A DNA stretch of 23,088 bases from assembly GCA_023460155.1 (NCBI GenBank), contig JAEWRF010000021.1:1-23088 (forward strand), given 5' to 3'. Origin of the DNA: Bacillota bacterium. GTDB taxonomy: Bacteria; Bacillota; Clostridia; Oscillospirales; Acutalibacteraceae. Both the position numbers and the translations under genes were made by a program. Shown here piece by piece: positions 21,907 through 23,088 of the stretch (its first letter is position 1; every line of letters begins with the position of its first letter). Below the pieces are notes generated by a model, which had not been told where the DNA came from, searched no databases, and saw only the letters and a program-made list of their open reading frames with translations.

Positions 21907-22680
21907 TTAACCGTGCAGAGGGCCGGTTAATCCGGAATCGGAACGACGCTTCGACCGAATCATGCGGACCAGGGCAAGCGGAAAATAAAGCATCCCCCAC
22001 ACAGCAAGCAGCATGAGCAGCATTCCGAATATGTACCCCGGATTGCCGAACCACCTGACAAACAGCAAAAAAGGCTGTGCCGGGAGCGGATCATTGATAA
22101 ACATGAAATCCGTACCGAGAAGTCTGTTAATCCCGTAAACCGGCGGACAGACCGCCAGCAGGAACAGAAGGCAAAAGGGAAGGTTTCTGGCCTCCGGACG
22201 AATCTCACCGGAAGACAGCAGCAAAATCGGATAAATGAACAGCAGTGCGTGGATCAGGAAGCACTGAAGCGTCGCGACATTCCAGAGCGGATAGGAGGTC
22301 CATGCGGGAAAGATCAGCGCCGCCGCCGCACCGGGCATACACAGGCTGTAGAGCAGTTCCCGCTTGATCCGGCCCGGCCGATAGACGTTGAAAAGCGAAA
22401 TATAGATTGCCATGCCGCAGAGATGCAGCGGGAGAAATTCCCAGGTGAACACGCCCGTGATCCTGAAGTAGGCGTCCTTAAAAAGGTCCAGCGCAACCAT
22501 GGACCAGCAAAAGACAGCCTGCATCTTTTTTCTGCGGCGGGCCGAAAGTCTCCGGTACTTTACGGCACAAAAAACCGCGGCGGCGGTGACCGCCGCCAGC
22601 CAGAGAAGGTGGCCGGGGCCGAACATCCGGAAGCCTGCGCCGTCGGGCAATCCGCTTATGGTGAAAAAATAGCGAAACAC
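21907..22680 (-). CDS. YwaF/TIGR02206-type integral membrane protein
   Basis: 257 residues with about six to seven transmembrane helices. The motif FLPLHLCGMAIYI and the spacing of helices around DLFKDAYFRITG, SYPLWNVATLQCFLIHALL and GTDFMFINDPLP match the TIGR02206 (YwaF) family, whose function is unknown. I chose the GTG start (MFRYFFTISG) with GGAGG nine bases upstream. The ATG-led longer frame adds an Arg-rich stretch that I take to be translated leader. It ends in its own terminator and lies about 107 bp downstream of the partial gene on the same strand. Confidence 0.85.
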   Translation of the reverse strand: MFRYFFTISGLPDGAGFRMFGPGHLLWLAAVTAAAVFCAVKYRRLSARRRKKMQAVFCWSMVALDLFKDAYFRITGVFTWEFLPLHLCGMAIYISLFNVYRPGRIKRELLYSLCMPGAAAALIFPAWTSYPLWNVATLQCFLIHALLFIYPILLLSSGEIRPEARNLPFCLLFLLAVCPPVYGINRLLGTDFMFINDPLPAQPFLLFVRWFGNPGYIFGMLLMLLAVWGMLYFPLALVRMIRSKRRSDSGLTGPLHG

Positions 22681-22787
22681 AGGAACATCCCTCCTGTTCC
22701 TTCTGCGGCGCCTTCCGCCGCTCATCATTTCCCCGGAACGCAGTCCGGTAAAAAGGCTCCTCCTATTTTATTCCCACATGGTTCATT

Positions 22788-23088
22788 TTAATCCGGATTG
22801 CGCAATGCCTCCTTCAGCCCTCCGAAATCCAGAAAATCAAAGAGAAACTGTTTTTTCAGCAGTTCGGGCGGAATAAATTCATTGTATTTATTTTCAATCT
22901 GAATCTTGTTCGGCAGAGGCAGACCGTAGGGGTCCTCTTCTGACACGGAGATTGCGTCGATCATCTCTTCCAGAATTTTCTTTGCGTCCGGCGTGCCTCC
23001 GCCGAAGGTAACCTCCAGATAAACGCTGGTCCGCCAGGGAATTTTACTTTTAATCCTCCGCCGGAGCAGCAGAAAATGAAGCGTAAAG
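22788..23088 (-). CDS. C-terminal fragment of a larger protein (cut by right edge)
   Basis: An open frame of 99 codons enters from the right edge and stops at TAA. Visible features are a basic segment (LLLRRRIKSKIPWRT), a beta-like stretch (SVYLEVTFGGGTPDAKKI), an acidic turn (SEEDPYGLPLPNK) and the closing NKYNEFIPPELLKKQF and DFLDFGGLKEAL. The ending resembles the last residues of large DEAD-box helicases of the Lhr type, where an EFIP-x-ELL-x-K-x-F-like motif occurs, but I hold this only as a guess. The codon use and stop position support a real gene; its identity needs the neighbouring sequence. Confidence 0.7.
   Translation of the reverse strand, partial: FTLHFLLLRRRIKSKIPWRTSVYLEVTFGGGTPDAKKILEEMIDAISVSEEDPYGLPLPNKIQIENKYNEFIPPELLKKQFLFDFLDFGGLKEALRNPD

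Noticed and set aside
22681..22728. Arg-rich N-terminus of the YwaF-type protein
   Set aside because: The Arg run is translated leader containing the GGAGG that serves the GTG start at 22680. Family members begin near the first transmembrane region.
1..23088. CRISPR array, insertion sequence, prophage or toxin-antitoxin locus
   Set aside because: No regularly spaced repeats, transposase or phage protein frames, or paired toxin/antitoxin genes were found. The HTH plus broken membrane gene does not look like a toxin-antitoxin pair.

Overview
The window looks like chromosomal DNA of a Gram-positive, spore-forming-type Clostridia member, probably Oscillospiraceae/Ruminococcaceae. That placement is an inference from several things: moderately high GC, Shine-Dalgarno-led genes with frequent GTG/TTG starts, a class A PBP with a Ser-rich tail, a BofC-C-like anchored protein, a DUF1003 membrane protein and LytTR-DUF3021 regulation. 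No rRNA, tRNA, CRISPR array, phage gene or insertion sequence was seen. Most genes lie on the minus strand in short operons, closed by long GC-rich hairpins with T-tracts.

Layout. 1-3490: the start of homoserine dehydrogenase (runs off the left edge), a class A penicillin-binding protein, and a divergent small membrane-anchored protein. 3590-4333: a DUF1003 membrane protein with its own promoter and terminator. 4345-7045: a minus-strand operon LytTR regulator - DUF3021 membrane protein - ABC ATPase - ABC-2 permease, probably a self-regulated exporter. 7106-7690: a YgzD-type HTH repressor with a near-ideal promoter/operator, followed by a small membrane-protein gene broken by a frameshift and a stop. 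7745-7950: a non-coding stretch that folds into a closed multi-hairpin structure ahead of a terminator, the best structured-RNA candidate here. 7970-9110: a LacI-family regulator with twin operators on its own promoter. 9178-10065: a membrane-anchored polysaccharide deacetylase.

10235-11507: a tiny membrane protein and a cytosolic PocR-domain chemotaxis-type protein. 11725-13163: a plus-strand unit with a 41-residue peptide that is 39% cysteine, then a DNRLRE-domain protein without signal peptide. It is possibly a spore-surface or structural module and is the most unusual protein-coding part of the window. 13174-14349: a TetR operon (TetR, a small protein resembling the C-terminal half of ArsR-type regulators, a zinc-ribbon protein) with a consensus promoter and a 14-bp perfect palindrome. 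14363-19744: ABC ATPase, two ABC-2 permeases and a MalT-like STAND/LuxR regulator, probably one exporter operon. 19788-21802: a transmembrane methyl-accepting chemotaxis protein. 21844-23088: a YwaF-type membrane protein and the C-terminal end of a larger protein cut by the right edge.

Themes are signal-responsive efflux (two ABC-2 exporters, each with its own regulator type), autoregulated repressors with visible operators (HTH, LacI, TetR) and cell-envelope functions. No defence system or biosynthetic cluster is evident. The items most worth following up are the structured RNA at 7792-7950 and the Cys-rich peptide/DNRLRE pair at 11788-13118.
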